Below, one piece after another: positions 17,932-26,867 of a stretch of DNA of 64,000 nucleotides (position 1 is its first letter; each line of letters starts with the position of its first letter). This stretch comes from an uncultured Candidatus Actinomarina sp. GTDB lineage: Bacteria; Actinomycetota; Acidimicrobiia; Actinomarinales; Actinomarinaceae. The notes beneath the pieces are model-generated. The model was not told the DNA's origin, did not search any database, and saw only the letters and a program-made list of their open reading frames with translations. Position numbers and translations under genes: made by a program. The DNA lies in the NCBI GenBank assembly GCA_902593795.1, contig CACJJR010000002.1, positions 62,001-126,000 of the forward strand, in the 5' to 3' direction.

Positions 17932-18677
17932 ATTACTTTTAACTCTCTCAATTTATTAACTATTTCTTGATACGCTTCACCTTCATCAATGATTTTTTCT
18001 CCAGCCTTTGAACTTTCAACTGTATCAACATTTAAAAATTCAACATTCTGCTCAGAAACAATATTCAAATCACCTAGGGATATTTGTTCAATAGGTTTGG
18101 ATTTGGCTGCCATTATGTCTTTAAAATTTGGATATCTTGGTTCAACACCACCTGCTGTTACAGAAATTACACATTTTTCAGGCATATTTACTTTTTCCGA
18201 ACCTTCTACAGTTTGTCTAGTCAATGTTATATTGTCTCCAACTTCAAGACCTTTTACGTAAGAAATACACTCTACATCTAAAAATCGAGAAACTTGTTGA
18301 GGAACAGTTCCAGAATATCCATCGGTTGATTCTGTACCAAAAATTACAATATCAGCAGTTAAAGATTTTGCTAGTTCGCTAAGAACATTAGCAGTCTTTA
18401 GAGAATTTGATCCTTTTAAGGAGTCGTCATCAACATAAATAGCTTTATCAGCACCCATTTGAAGTGCTTGCTGAAGGCCTTTCTGTGTACCTGCGGGACC
18501 CATAGAAATAATTGTTACTTCCGCATCAAACTTTTCTTTTAATTGAAGTGCAACTTCAATTCCATATCTGTCTGTATCATCTAATACTTGTTCGTCTGGT
18601 CTATTTATTATTCCATCAGAATATGTAACTTCATTAGCTGGATCCGGAATTTGTTTAGCGCATACTGCAATTTTCAT
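17928..18677 (-). CDS. etfB: electron transfer flavoprotein beta subunit
   Basis: A 249-residue EtfB. MKIAVCAKQIPDP, the DRYGIEVALQLKE segment, ADIVIFGTESTDGYSG and VEGSEKVNMPEKCVISV are typical. It binds AMP and pairs with EtfA to make the FAD heterodimer. It lies 22 bases after the purine nucleoside phosphorylase gene and overlaps etfA by 4 bases, so it is probably transcribed with the nucleoside genes. No acyl-CoA dehydrogenase partner is in the window. Confidence 0.95.
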   Translation of the reverse strand: MKIAVCAKQIPDPANEVTYSDGIINRPDEQVLDDTDRYGIEVALQLKEKFDAEVTIISMGPAGTQKGLQQALQMGADKAIYVDDDSLKGSNSLKTANVLSELAKSLTADIVIFGTESTDGYSGTVPQQVSRFLDVECISYVKGLEVGDNITLTRQTVEGSEKVNMPEKCVISVTAGGVEPRYPNFKDIMAAKSKPIEQISLGDLNIVSEQNVEFLNVDTVESSKAGEKIIDEGEAYQEIVNKLRELKVI

Positions 18678-18699
18678 ATTTATATATTAATTTACGTAA

Positions 18700-19524
18700 T
18701 TAATTATCTAAATTCAATTCTGATAAAAATTCTTTCATAAAACCTTGTAATTTTTGTTTTGATAAATCAGCAATTTCAACAACTTCCTCATGATTCAATG
18801 GATTTTTACTTATTCCAGCCGCAAGGTTGGTAACCAATGAAAAAGCACTAACCTTCATACCTGCATGTTTTGCTGCTATCGCTTCAGGCACTGTTGACAT
18901 TCCGACTAGGTCTGCTCCAATGTTTTTAGCAAATTGTACCTCTGCAGGTGTCTCATAGGAAGGACCTGTAAACCATGCATATATTCCTGTTTTGAATTCA
19001 AAATGATTTTTTGATACTTCTTTTGCTAATTTTTGAAAACCTTTGTCATAGATTTCAGACATATCAGGAAATCTAGGACCAAAGTTTTCAAGATTTTTAC
19101 CAATGAGTGGGTTATTACCTGTTAAATTAATGTGATCACTGATAGAAACTATATCACCTGGTTCGTAAGTATTCGAAATTCCTCCTGCAGCATTTGTTAA
19201 AATAAGATTTTGAACACCAAGTAATGAAAATGTACGAATTGGAATAACTAGATCTTGTATAGGGTAGCCTTCATAATAATGCGCTCTTCCTGATAAAATA
19301 GCGGTTAATTTTTCATTAATCGATACGATTGAAAGCTTGCCTGCATGTCCTTCAACCGAAGGTGTTAAAAAATTAGGAATATCTTTGTAATCTATTTGAT
19401 GCATGGGCTCATAATTTTCCTCAAATCCACCCATCCCAGATCCTAAAATAATCATGGTTTCTATTTTCTTATTGCTTATTACTTTGTCGATAAAAGCTTT
19501 AGATTCATTTATTTTTTCTATCAT
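18700..19524 (-). CDS. punA: purine-nucleoside phosphorylase
   Basis: A 274-residue trimeric-type PNP. ILGSGMGGFEE near residue 27, GRAHYYEGYP near 79, LTNAAGGI near 109 and PAEVQFAKNIGADLVGMSTV near 191 mark the phosphate, ribose and base pockets. It splits guanosine or inosine with phosphate. Methylthioadenosine phosphorylase is the nearest alternative, but its Ser/Thr base-pocket pattern is not seen. It follows deoB, which processes the ribose-1-phosphate product. Confidence 0.9.
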   Translation of the reverse strand: MIEKINESKAFIDKVISNKKIETMIILGSGMGGFEENYEPMHQIDYKDIPNFLTPSVEGHAGKLSIVSINEKLTAILSGRAHYYEGYPIQDLVIPIRTFSLLGVQNLILTNAAGGISNTYEPGDIVSISDHINLTGNNPLIGKNLENFGPRFPDMSEIYDKGFQKLAKEVSKNHFEFKTGIYAWFTGPSYETPAEVQFAKNIGADLVGMSTVPEAIAAKHAGMKVSAFSLVTNLAAGISKNPLNHEEVVEIADLSKQKLQGFMKEFLSELNLDN

Positions 19525-19545
19525 TACATATTTAAGATTAATAAT

Positions 19546-20697
19546 CTATATTTGATTTAAAAAGCTTTTACCTGGGAATATATTTTCTAAATTGAAAAAT
19601 TCTGCAATTGTTGATGCAATATTTGTGAACCCTTCAACATCGCCTATATATTTTGCTTTTCCATTTATTTTATATGCCACAAATGGAACATATTCTCTTG
19701 AATGATCAGTCTTACCATCAGTAGGGTCAGTACCGTGATCTCCTGTAAGTATGAGAAGATCATCTTTTTGCATATTCTGCATTACTATTTCTAAACTGTT
19801 GTCGATTAGCTGAAGACCTTTGTAGTAACCTACTGGGTCTTCTCGATGACCATAAAGCATGTCAAGATCAACTAAATTTACAAAAGTAAAATTATGTTCT
19901 CCTGATTTAATATCTTCAATTAAAATATCCAAACCATTTTGATCGCCTTCGGTATGAACATCGTTGTGTAAGTAGTTGGTTCCAAATAAATCAGCAATTT
20001 TTCCAATGGCGTAAGTTTTGAAATTATTTTTAAATAAGTAACTTAGTATTGTTTCTCCAGGTGGATTCATTCCGAAATCTTTTCTGTCATAAGTTCTCGT
20101 AAAATTTCCAATGGAGCCTAAAAACGGTCTAGCGATAACTCTACCAATGTTATACTCATCACAATATTTTCTCGCAATTTCACATATTCTATATAAATCC
20201 TTTAAGCTACAAACATCTTCATGAGCGGCAATTTGAAATACAGAATCTGAAGAAGTATATAAAATTAATTCTTTTGTTTTTAAATGATGTTCACCAAGAT
20301 TTTCAATTATTTCGGTACCCGATGCAGATATATTGCCAATAAATTTACAATTTGCTTCTTTTTCTATTTGTTCCATTAGTTTTTGTGGAAATCCATTTGG
20401 AAATGTTTTAAATTCTTTTTCGGTTATCAAACCTGCTAATTCCCAATGTCCAGTTGTTGAATCATTTCCAATAGATAATTCTGATAACCTTCCGACTGTT
20501 CCTATATGCTTAGTTTCCATTCCTTTTACATTTGTAATTTTTCCGAATCCTAGTCTGTTGAAATTTGGTAAGTTAACTCCATCAATATGTTTTGCAACGT
20601 TACCAAGGGTGTTTGCGCCTATATCGTCATATTCATTTGCATCAGGAGCCTCTCCAACACCTAGAGAATCAATTACAACTAAGAAACATCTTTTCAT
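19546..20697 (-). CDS. deoB: phosphopentomutase
   Basis: A 383-residue alkaline-phosphatase-superfamily enzyme converting (deoxy)ribose-1-phosphate to the 5-phosphate. Metal-binding VVIDSLGVGEAPDA near residue 8, NDSTTGHWELAG with the phosphothreonine site near 78, and LTGDHGTDPT..TDHSREYVP near 318 are present. It shares one base with the upp stop (TAATG) and precedes PNP, linking base salvage and pentose recovery. Confidence 0.95.
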   Translation of the reverse strand: MKRCFLVVIDSLGVGEAPDANEYDDIGANTLGNVAKHIDGVNLPNFNRLGFGKITNVKGMETKHIGTVGRLSELSIGNDSTTGHWELAGLITEKEFKTFPNGFPQKLMEQIEKEANCKFIGNISASGTEIIENLGEHHLKTKELILYTSSDSVFQIAAHEDVCSLKDLYRICEIARKYCDEYNIGRVIARPFLGSIGNFTRTYDRKDFGMNPPGETILSYLFKNNFKTYAIGKIADLFGTNYLHNDVHTEGDQNGLDILIEDIKSGEHNFTFVNLVDLDMLYGHREDPVGYYKGLQLIDNSLEIVMQNMQKDDLLILTGDHGTDPTDGKTDHSREYVPFVAYKINGKAKYIGDVEGFTNIASTIAEFFNLENIFPGKSFLNQI

Positions 20698-21320
20698 TAG
20701 GTGGTTCCGAAAAGCCTGTCTCCCATATCGCCTAGTCCAGGAACTATGTACCAGTTTTCATTAAGCTTTTCATCGATGTTTGCAGTAACCAATGTTATGT
20801 CATCATGTTCTTTTTCCAATCTGGAAATTCCCTCAGGTGAAGATATTACTGTAAGAGCAATGATGCTTTTAGGGCTGTGCTCTTTAACTTTATCTATTGC
20901 AAATGATAATGACCCACCTGTAGCAAGCATTGGTTCAAGAATAAATACATTTTTATTTTCAAGATTTGGTAAATTTTCGTAATAGTACTCCGGAGTTGCT
21001 GTTTCCTCATTACGCTGAACTCCTATGTATCCAAATGAAGTATCTGGTAGTAAATTTTTCACACCATCAACTAGTCCAAGTCCTGCTCTTAGGACAGCTA
21101 TAGCTACGTTTTCATTTTCTATTTCAAAACCCTTAGTTTTTGTTAATGGAGTTTCAATTGTTTTATTTTTTGTTGATATATTCTTAGTACCTTCGATAAA
21201 TAATAAGTAAGACAATTTTGAAGAGTATTCTCTAAAATTTTCAAAGTTTGTTTCTTTATCTCTAATAATTGTTAAATAGTGATCTTTAAGTGGATGAGAT
21301 ATTTCAATTATTTGCATCAA
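20697..21320 (-). CDS. upp: uracil phosphoribosyltransferase
   Basis: A 207-residue UPRTase making UMP from uracil and PRPP. AVLRAGLGLVDG near residue 74, the PRPP loop EPMLATGGSLSFAID near 128 and the C-terminal uracil-binding IVPGLGDMGDRLFGT are intact. It is the first gene of the - operon upp-deoB-PNP-etfBA. The promoter should lie in the 124 bases shared with rpsP. Confidence 0.95.
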   Translation of the reverse strand: MMQIIEISHPLKDHYLTIIRDKETNFENFREYSSKLSYLLFIEGTKNISTKNKTIETPLTKTKGFEIENENVAIAVLRAGLGLVDGVKNLLPDTSFGYIGVQRNEETATPEYYYENLPNLENKNVFILEPMLATGGSLSFAIDKVKEHSPKSIIALTVISSPEGISRLEKEHDDITLVTANIDEKLNENWYIVPGLGDMGDRLFGTT

Positions 21321-21411
21321 AATCAGATTAGCAAAACATTAAATCTTTTCTAGTTATTTTTATGAAGAAGTTAATCTAATTAAAGTACATTTTATGTTTT
21401 ACATCATGTAA

Positions 21412-21417
21412 TATAAT
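21412..21417 (+). promoter_or_regulatory. candidate -10 box of the rpsP promoter
   Basis: A perfect TATAAT lies 27 bases before the rpsP start. No good TTGACA sits 17 bases upstream; ATTTTA is there, and a TTTACA sits too close. The start codon is preceded by AAAGGA. The 124-base upp/rpsP intergenic region holds no other gene that I can see. Confidence 0.45.
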
Positions 21418-21444
21418 GTATTGCTATTTAAATAAAGGAATTTA

Positions 21445-21849
21445 ATGCCTGTAAGAATAAGACTTGCTCAAAGGGGCAAGAAAAAAAACAGAACATTTAG
21501 AGTTATTGTCGCTGACTCTAGGTCACCTAGAGATGGTAAATTTATTGAAGATTTAGGATATTACGATCCACATCATAATCCCTCAATGGTTGAAATTGAT
21601 GTAGATAAAGCAGTATCTTGGCTTGATAAAGGCGCACAACCTTCAGAAAGAGCACAAAAAATATTAGAAATTTCTGGAGCATGGGCGCAATGGCGTTCTA
21701 CTAAGGGTGAAGTGGTTTCCATACCACAAGCTCCAGAAGAAAAAATTAAAAGTAGTTCTAAAGCAAATAATAAACAGCAAGATGAAAATTTGGATGAAGA
21801 GGTTATTAATGACTCATCAGAAGAAGCCTCTAGTAAGGAAGAAGAATAA
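21445..21849 (+). CDS. rpsP: 30S ribosomal protein S16
   Basis: A 134-residue S16. MPVRIRLAQRGKKKNRTFR and ADSRSPRDGKFIEDLGYYDP are diagnostic for the first roughly 85 residues. A C-terminal tail from about residue 95 is Ser/Glu/Lys-rich and low complexity, as in several actinobacterial S16 proteins. It starts the rpsP-khpA-rimM group; its stop shares a base with the khpA ATG (TAATG). Confidence 0.96.
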   Translation: MPVRIRLAQRGKKKNRTFRVIVADSRSPRDGKFIEDLGYYDPHHNPSMVEIDVDKAVSWLDKGAQPSERAQKILEISGAWAQWRSTKGEVVSIPQAPEEKIKSSSKANNKQQDENLDEEVINDSSEEASSKEEE

Positions 21850-22100
21850 TGGCATCTGGAACAATTGTTAAAAATGTTGTTGAGTATATTGTTAATCAAA
21901 TTGTCGAAGATACTAAATCTGTAAAAGTTGATGTTGCAGACTCTGATGATGAAAATGTAACAATAGAAGTTAGAACTTCACCTGATGACATGGGAAGAGT
22001 TATTGGTAAAAGAGGAAGAGTCGCAAGAGCAATTAGAACTGTAGCACAAGCTGCAGCTGATGAAGAGGGATTACAATCCTCTGTAGAATTTATTGACTAA
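21849..22100 (+). CDS. khpA: KH-domain RNA-binding protein
   Basis: An 83-residue KH-domain protein of the YlqC/KhpA family that usually lies between rpsP and rimM. The GxxG loop is seen in MGRVIGKRGRVARAIRTV. In other bacteria KhpA pairs with KhpB and binds many RNAs. Coupled to rpsP by TAATG, it overlaps rimM by 8 bases. Confidence 0.92.
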   Translation: MASGTIVKNVVEYIVNQIVEDTKSVKVDVADSDDENVTIEVRTSPDDMGRVIGKRGRVARAIRTVAQAAADEEGLQSSVEFID

Positions 22101-22572
22101 TCATAATTTATTTCTTGTAGGCAAATTAGGCAAACCACACTCTTTAAAAGGGTATCAGTATATAAATATTGAATATTTTTTTCGTAACTTTGATTTAAAA
22201 AACACTCAATTTTTAATTGATGGTAAAGATTTTGTAGTCGAAGATTTTAAAACACATTTAAAGAATAGAAATTTGATTAAGTTTTACTCCTATGATTCTA
22301 TTGAGTCAATTAATAAATTAAGAAACAAAACAGTCAAAATTAGTAGTGATGAAACTAATTTATTTATTAATGAAGAAAATTTGCCATGGCCGGGCTTTTT
22401 TATTGGTCATGAATTAAAGAAGGATAATTATAATTTAGAAAGTTATGAAGTTCTAGATAATATTTACTTTTGCAAAATTAGTGGTATTGAAATGAGCGTT
22501 CCGTACAACAGTAATTTTTTTACTTTTAATGACGGTGAATTATCTTTATTGGATAGTAGTTTAACTGTTTAA
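22093..22572 (+). CDS. rimM: ribosome maturation factor RimM
   Basis: A 159-residue divergent RimM. LFLVGKLGKPHSLKGYQYI at the N-terminus is the RimM beta-barrel motif, and residues about 90-155 form the PRC-barrel-like part (LPWPGFFIGHELKK). It helps mature the 30S head near S19. A TTG start overlapping khpA by 8 bases is the only one giving the conserved N-terminus. trmD, its usual neighbour, is 6 kb away. Its end overlaps the convergent PuuD-like gene by 12 bases. Confidence 0.85.
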   Translation: MTNHNLFLVGKLGKPHSLKGYQYINIEYFFRNFDLKNTQFLIDGKDFVVEDFKTHLKNRNLIKFYSYDSIESINKLRNKTVKISSDETNLFINEENLPWPGFFIGHELKKDNYNLESYEVLDNIYFCKISGIEMSVPYNSNFFTFNDGELSLLDSSLTV

Positions 22573-23271
22573 CCATTCAAATAATTTTATACTTACAGGA
22601 TCTTCTAGCATATTTTCAGGATGCCACTGGACTCCTATTGCATCCCAGTTATTTGTAAGTTCAATTCCCTCAATAACTCCATCTGGAGATTTAGCAGTTA
22701 TTTTTAAGTCTTGACCTAGGTCGTTTATAGCTTGGTGATGAATTGAATTAACTTTTATTTCATTTTCTCGAATTATTGAAAATAACTTAGAATTACTCTC
22801 TATATTTACATCGTGGACATGCGAACGAGCATCTTTGAAAGGCTTTTCATGGTCAACTTCAGTAAAACCATTATCTTTTAGATCTTGATAAAGTGAACCA
22901 CCTTTATAGATATTAAGTAATTGATGTCCTCTGCAAATAGCAAGAGTTTTAACATTATTCTCTTCTGCAGATTTAAGCATAGCCAATTCTGTATGATCTC
23001 TATGGTCTGAAATTCTTATGGTTTTCTCTATCTTCTCTTCTCCATAAGTCTTAGGGTTAATGTCACCACCACCTGAAATTACAATTGCATCAAATTTTGA
23101 TACGTCTACTGTTTTTGAGTTTGCATGAGGTCCAAAAATTACAGCATTATTTCCTAAAATGTTGCATGCTTTAACAAAATCGTTATTTATAACAACACAC
23201 GATATATTACCGGGGGCCATTTCTACATCTTTTAAGCCGGTAGATATTCCTATTAATTTACTCATGGACAA
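22561..23271 (-). CDS. class I glutamine amidotransferase-like gamma-glutamyl hydrolase (PuuD/C26 family)
   Basis: A 236-residue peptidase C26 protein. The nucleophile Cys is in ICRGHQLLNIYKGGSLYQDL near residue 113, HHQAIN lies near 178, and the His-Glu pair is in GVQWHPENM near 215. This is the gamma-glutamyl-GABA hydrolase / PuuD-like family, acting on gamma-glutamyl amides in polyamine or amine catabolism. It overlaps the RidA gene by 14 bases and ends the gap-like/gap/ridA operon. The substrate is not settled by sequence. Confidence 0.85.
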   Translation of the reverse strand: MSMSKLIGISTGLKDVEMAPGNISCVVINNDFVKACNILGNNAVIFGPHANSKTVDVSKFDAIVISGGGDINPKTYGEEKIEKTIRISDHRDHTELAMLKSAEENNVKTLAICRGHQLLNIYKGGSLYQDLKDNGFTEVDHEKPFKDARSHVHDVNIESNSKLFSIIRENEIKVNSIHHQAINDLGQDLKITAKSPDGVIEGIELTNNWDAIGVQWHPENMLEDPVSIKLFEWLNS

Positions 23272-23674
23272 AGATACACTGAACTTCTACACAAACATTT
23301 AATGGTAAACTTGCTACACCTACCGCTGAACGTGTCGATTTTTCACTAAAAAATTCTGATAATTTATCTGTAAATCCGTTTAAGACATTTGCATGGTCTG
23401 TAAACCCTTCATTTGCATTTACAAAACCAATTACATTAACAGGTTGAAGGTTTTCAATAGATCCGTGTTTTTTAATTGTTGCTAATGTTAGTTCAGCACA
23501 TAGTTCAGCAGCTTTGTAGCCATCATCAATTGAAACTTCAGATGGTATTTTTCCTATAAATTTTTTTTGTTCTGTAATAGGCACATGTCCTGATGTATAG
23601 ACATAGTTACCAATTTTCTTATAAGTAACATAATTACCAATTGCTTCTGGAGCTATTGGTAAATCTTTACTCAT
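23258..23674 (-). CDS. Rid (RidA/YjgF) family deaminase-like protein
   Basis: A 138-residue Rid-family protein. NYVYTSGHVPI near residue 20, a central AAELCAELTLATIKKHG, and the C-terminal RSAVGVASLPLNVCVEVQCIFV with the Arg that binds carboxylates are characteristic. RidA hydrolyses reactive enamines/imines from PLP enzymes; this longer form belongs to a RidA-related subgroup. It overlaps gap by 8 bases and the PuuD-like gene by 14. Confidence 0.85.
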   Translation of the reverse strand: MSKDLPIAPEAIGNYVTYKKIGNYVYTSGHVPITEQKKFIGKIPSEVSIDDGYKAAELCAELTLATIKKHGSIENLQPVNVIGFVNANEGFTDHANVLNGFTDKLSEFFSEKSTRSAVGVASLPLNVCVEVQCIFVHE

Positions 23675-24671
23675 TATTTAAGAGATTTCCAATAAGATCT
23701 ACAACTCTATTCGAATATCCCCACTCGTTGTCATACCAGCAGACTACTTTAATATGATTCCCATCTAATAATTGTGTTGATGAAGCGTCATAAATGCTTG
23801 AATGTGGATTATTTAAAATATCAGTCGATACAAGAGGAACTTCAGAATACTCTAAAATACCCTTGAGCTCATTATCTGCAGCCTGCTTCACAGCTTTATT
23901 TACATCCTCTATTGAAACATTTTTTTCTAACTCAACTACTAAATCAACAACACTTCCATCTGGTACAGGAACCCTCATAGCCATTCCATCTAATTTTCCA
24001 TTTAAATCAGGTAAAACCATACCAACAGCTTTGGCTGCACCTGTTGATGTAGGAATAATATTTTGTGTAGCACTTCGACCTCTTCTAAAATCACTGTGTG
24101 TCGTTTCAGCTAATGCTTGGTCATTAGTGTAAGCATGCACTGTAGTCATAAGACCAGATTTGATTCCAAAATTATCATCTAGTACTTTAGCTATTGGGGC
24201 TAGGCAATTAGTAGTACAGGATGCATTTGAAACAATTTTATCATCTGGTTTTAAGTCTTCGTCATTTACACCTAGAACTATAGTTGCATCGATTTCATCT
24301 TTAGGTGGAACGGTAAGTAATACTTTTTTAGCACCAGCAGCTAGATGCTTATTTAGTGATTCATTATCTCTAAAAATTCCTGTTGATTCAATGACAACAT
24401 CTATATCTAATTCGCTCCATGGAAGTTCAGCTGGATTTTTTATTGAAGTAAGCTTAATTACTCTATCTCCAACTAAAAGTTTGTCTCCATCAACTCTTAC
24501 ATCACTTTCTAAAATACCCATTACAGAATCGTGTTTTAGAAGATATGCAAGATTCTCATAGTTACCAAGATCATTAATGGCGACAATATTGACATCTGAA
24601 TCGTTCTCAACAATTATTCTTAATATAGAACGTCCAATTCTTCCAAAACCGTTTATGGCAACATTACCCAT
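23667..24671 (-). CDS. gap: glyceraldehyde-3-phosphate dehydrogenase
   Basis: A 334-residue, full-length GAPDH. NAD-binding INGFGRIGRSILR, the catalytic SNASCTTNCLAP with Cys152, His in TTVHAYTND, STGAAKAVG and AMRVPVPDGSVVD for phosphate binding, and the C-terminal WYDNEWGYSNR are all intact. It oxidises glyceraldehyde-3-phosphate in glycolysis. Its ATG directly follows the stop codon of a degenerate GAPDH paralogue (TAAATG), so the pair is translated in series. Confidence 0.96.
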   Translation of the reverse strand: MGNVAINGFGRIGRSILRIIVENDSDVNIVAINDLGNYENLAYLLKHDSVMGILESDVRVDGDKLLVGDRVIKLTSIKNPAELPWSELDIDVVIESTGIFRDNESLNKHLAAGAKKVLLTVPPKDEIDATIVLGVNDEDLKPDDKIVSNASCTTNCLAPIAKVLDDNFGIKSGLMTTVHAYTNDQALAETTHSDFRRGRSATQNIIPTSTGAAKAVGMVLPDLNGKLDGMAMRVPVPDGSVVDLVVELEKNVSIEDVNKAVKQAADNELKGILEYSEVPLVSTDILNNPHSSIYDASSTQLLDGNHIKVVCWYDNEWGYSNRVVDLIGNLLNNE

Positions 24672-25676
24672 TTACAACACCTGTCCAAGCTTTTTAATAG
24701 TATCGATGATTCTAGCTGCATAACCCCAACCATTATCAAACCATATAATGAGTTTAATTTTTTTATTATTTATACCCATTGTAGCTAATCCATCTACGAG
24801 CCCAGATAGCGTACTTCTTACAACATCAGATGAAACAATTGGATCATAGGTTATTCCAATAATATCTTTCAAGTCTGAATCCGAAGCTTTTTCAATTATT
24901 TTATTAATGTCCTCAATGCTGCATTCTTTCGTAATATCTACTGTTAGATCTACTGTGCTTCCATCAGGAATTGGAACAGTCATTGAAGAAGAAGCAATTT
25001 TATTTTTAATAAAAGGAAGAACATTTGTTACTACATCAGATGATTTTGTAATACTTGGTATGATATTTTCACCAGCTGCTCTGTTAAGCCTAAAACCTTC
25101 ACCCGCAACATCGGCTAATCGATTTGAATTTGAGTAACCATGTATAGTTGTCAGGAATGCTCTTTCAACTCCTAATTCATTATGTAGAACTTTAAGAATA
25201 GGAGCTACTGCATTAGCTGTATTAGATCCGAGGGAAAATGAACTGGAGTTCATATCTACACTGTCATCATTTGCACCAGGTACATATATTTGTATATCTT
25301 CAAAGTTTTCCGGAGTAGATGCAACAATAACTTTTTTACAACCTTTAGATAAATGCTCTTCAACTTCATTTTTTGTTTTAGGTTTACCGGTAGCAAGAAT
25401 TACGATATCAGTATTTAATTCAGCCCAATTTGCTTCATTACCATTTTTCCAAGAATTAAATAGTATTTCTTTTCCGTTAACGATAATTCCTGTTTCTGAT
25501 TCTTCAATTTTGGCATCAAGTTTTCCATATATTGAGTCGTACTTTAACAAGTAAATTAAATTTGCTTTATCAGCAGTATCAGAGATAGAAACAATATTTA
25601 TGGCTTCATCACCTAACGTTTGTCTAAATAGGTCTCTACCTATTCTTCCAAACCCAACTAATGAAATATTTGTCAT
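24672..25676 (-). CDS. GAPDH-like protein lacking the catalytic cysteine
   Basis: A GAPDH homologue about the same length as its neighbour. The Rossmann start VGFGRIGRDLFR and TTIHGYSNS (His) are kept, but the SNASCTTN site reads LGSNTANA (Cys to Asn, near residue 152), STGAAK becomes SITKSS, and the MRVPVP Arg becomes Thr in SMTVPIPDG. It should bind NAD-type cofactor yet cannot form the thioester. It could be a structural or regulatory partner of the active enzyme. The start used is ATG at 25676; TTG at 25679 is possible. Confidence 0.85.
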   Translation of the reverse strand: MTNISLVGFGRIGRDLFRQTLGDEAINIVSISDTADKANLIYLLKYDSIYGKLDAKIEESETGIIVNGKEILFNSWKNGNEANWAELNTDIVILATGKPKTKNEVEEHLSKGCKKVIVASTPENFEDIQIYVPGANDDSVDMNSSSFSLGSNTANAVAPILKVLHNELGVERAFLTTIHGYSNSNRLADVAGEGFRLNRAAGENIIPSITKSSDVVTNVLPFIKNKIASSSMTVPIPDGSTVDLTVDITKECSIEDINKIIEKASDSDLKDIIGITYDPIVSSDVVRSTLSGLVDGLATMGINNKKIKLIIWFDNGWGYAARIIDTIKKLGQVL

Positions 25677-25745
25677 CAACCCTCACAAGATTATTGAATA
25701 ATTGTTGTTACAATCAACTAATAATATACCTTAAAACAATAATTT

Positions 25746-26867
25746 ATGACAGATTTAACAAGAAATATTAATAATTCAATATTTGGATCTATCTCTACTG
25801 ATGAACTTCTTGCTGAAGCTTTTGCGAAAAAAAAGGAATACTTTGGCAACAACATAACATATAGCCCTAAAGTATTTATTCCATTAACAACCATGTGTAG
25901 AGATAATTGTGGGTATTGTACATTTGTAAAATCACCTAAAGAGGGTGGAACTTATTTAAATCAAGATGAGGTTAATTCTATAGCAAAAGCCGGTGATGAT
26001 ACGGGTTGCTATGAAGCTTTATTTACTTTAGGCGATAAACCAGAACTTAAATGGGATTATGCTTTAACCCAACTTGAGGAATTAGGTTATTCCTCAACTC
26101 ATGAGTATCTAGTTAGCTCAATGAAGAATGTAAATGAAAAATATAATCTATTTCCTCATGCAAATCCTGGTTTGATGACCCAACTAGAAATTAAAGAATT
26201 AAAAAAATACTCACCATCTGGTGGAATTATGATTGAATCATTTTCTAAAAATATTTATGACAAAGGAAAAGCTCATTACAAAACAAATACTAAATACATC
26301 GATTTAAGGTTAGAAACCCTCAATAATGCTTTTATAGAAAAGTATCCTGTTACAACTGGATTACTACTTGGTTTAACTTCTACAAAAGATGAAATTATAA
26401 ATGATATATCAAATTTAATTAGTTATTTAAATGAGAACTTAGCAATACAGGAAGTAATACTTCAAAATTTTAGAGCAAAGAAAAACACATTAATGAGGAA
26501 TAGTTCAGAAATAACAAACGATTTATTTTTAAGAATCATTGCAACTACTAGAATTTATGCACCTTCACATATTTCTCTTCAAGTTCCACCGAATCTTTCA
26601 CCAGATATAATGAAATTTTTAAAAAGTGGTATTAATGATTTAGGTGGAATATCACCATTAACAATAGACTGGGTTAATCCAGATCATTTATGGCCAAATA
26701 TTAAAAAATTAGAATTAGATATTTCAAGCACAGGACAAGTACTTAAAAAGAGGCTTCCTGTTTACCCTGAATTCATAAAAAAAGAATGGTTAAATAGTAA
26801 AATATTTGAAAAAGTTAATAATATTATTGATACAGATGGATACCCAAGAGAAACAAATGAATCATAA
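25746..26867 (+). CDS. cofG: 7,8-didemethyl-8-hydroxy-5-deazariboflavin synthase subunit CofG
   Basis: A 373-residue radical-SAM enzyme of F420 biosynthesis (N-terminal half of actinobacterial FbiC). The 4Fe-4S motif TMCRDNCGYCTFVKSP (CxxxCxxC) lies near residue 41, followed by TLGDKPELKW and LGGISPLTIDWVNPDHLWP near the end. With CofH it forms the deazaflavin ring FO from tyrosine and a ribityl-aminouracil. It is separate from cofH, where mycobacterial FbiC is fused. Ends 11 bases into cofH. Confidence 0.93.
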   Translation: MTDLTRNINNSIFGSISTDELLAEAFAKKKEYFGNNITYSPKVFIPLTTMCRDNCGYCTFVKSPKEGGTYLNQDEVNSIAKAGDDTGCYEALFTLGDKPELKWDYALTQLEELGYSSTHEYLVSSMKNVNEKYNLFPHANPGLMTQLEIKELKKYSPSGGIMIESFSKNIYDKGKAHYKTNTKYIDLRLETLNNAFIEKYPVTTGLLLGLTSTKDEIINDISNLISYLNENLAIQEVILQNFRAKKNTLMRNSSEITNDLFLRIIATTRIYAPSHISLQVPPNLSPDIMKFLKSGINDLGGISPLTIDWVNPDHLWPNIKKLELDISSTGQVLKKRLPVYPEFIKKEWLNSKIFEKVNNIIDTDGYPRETNES

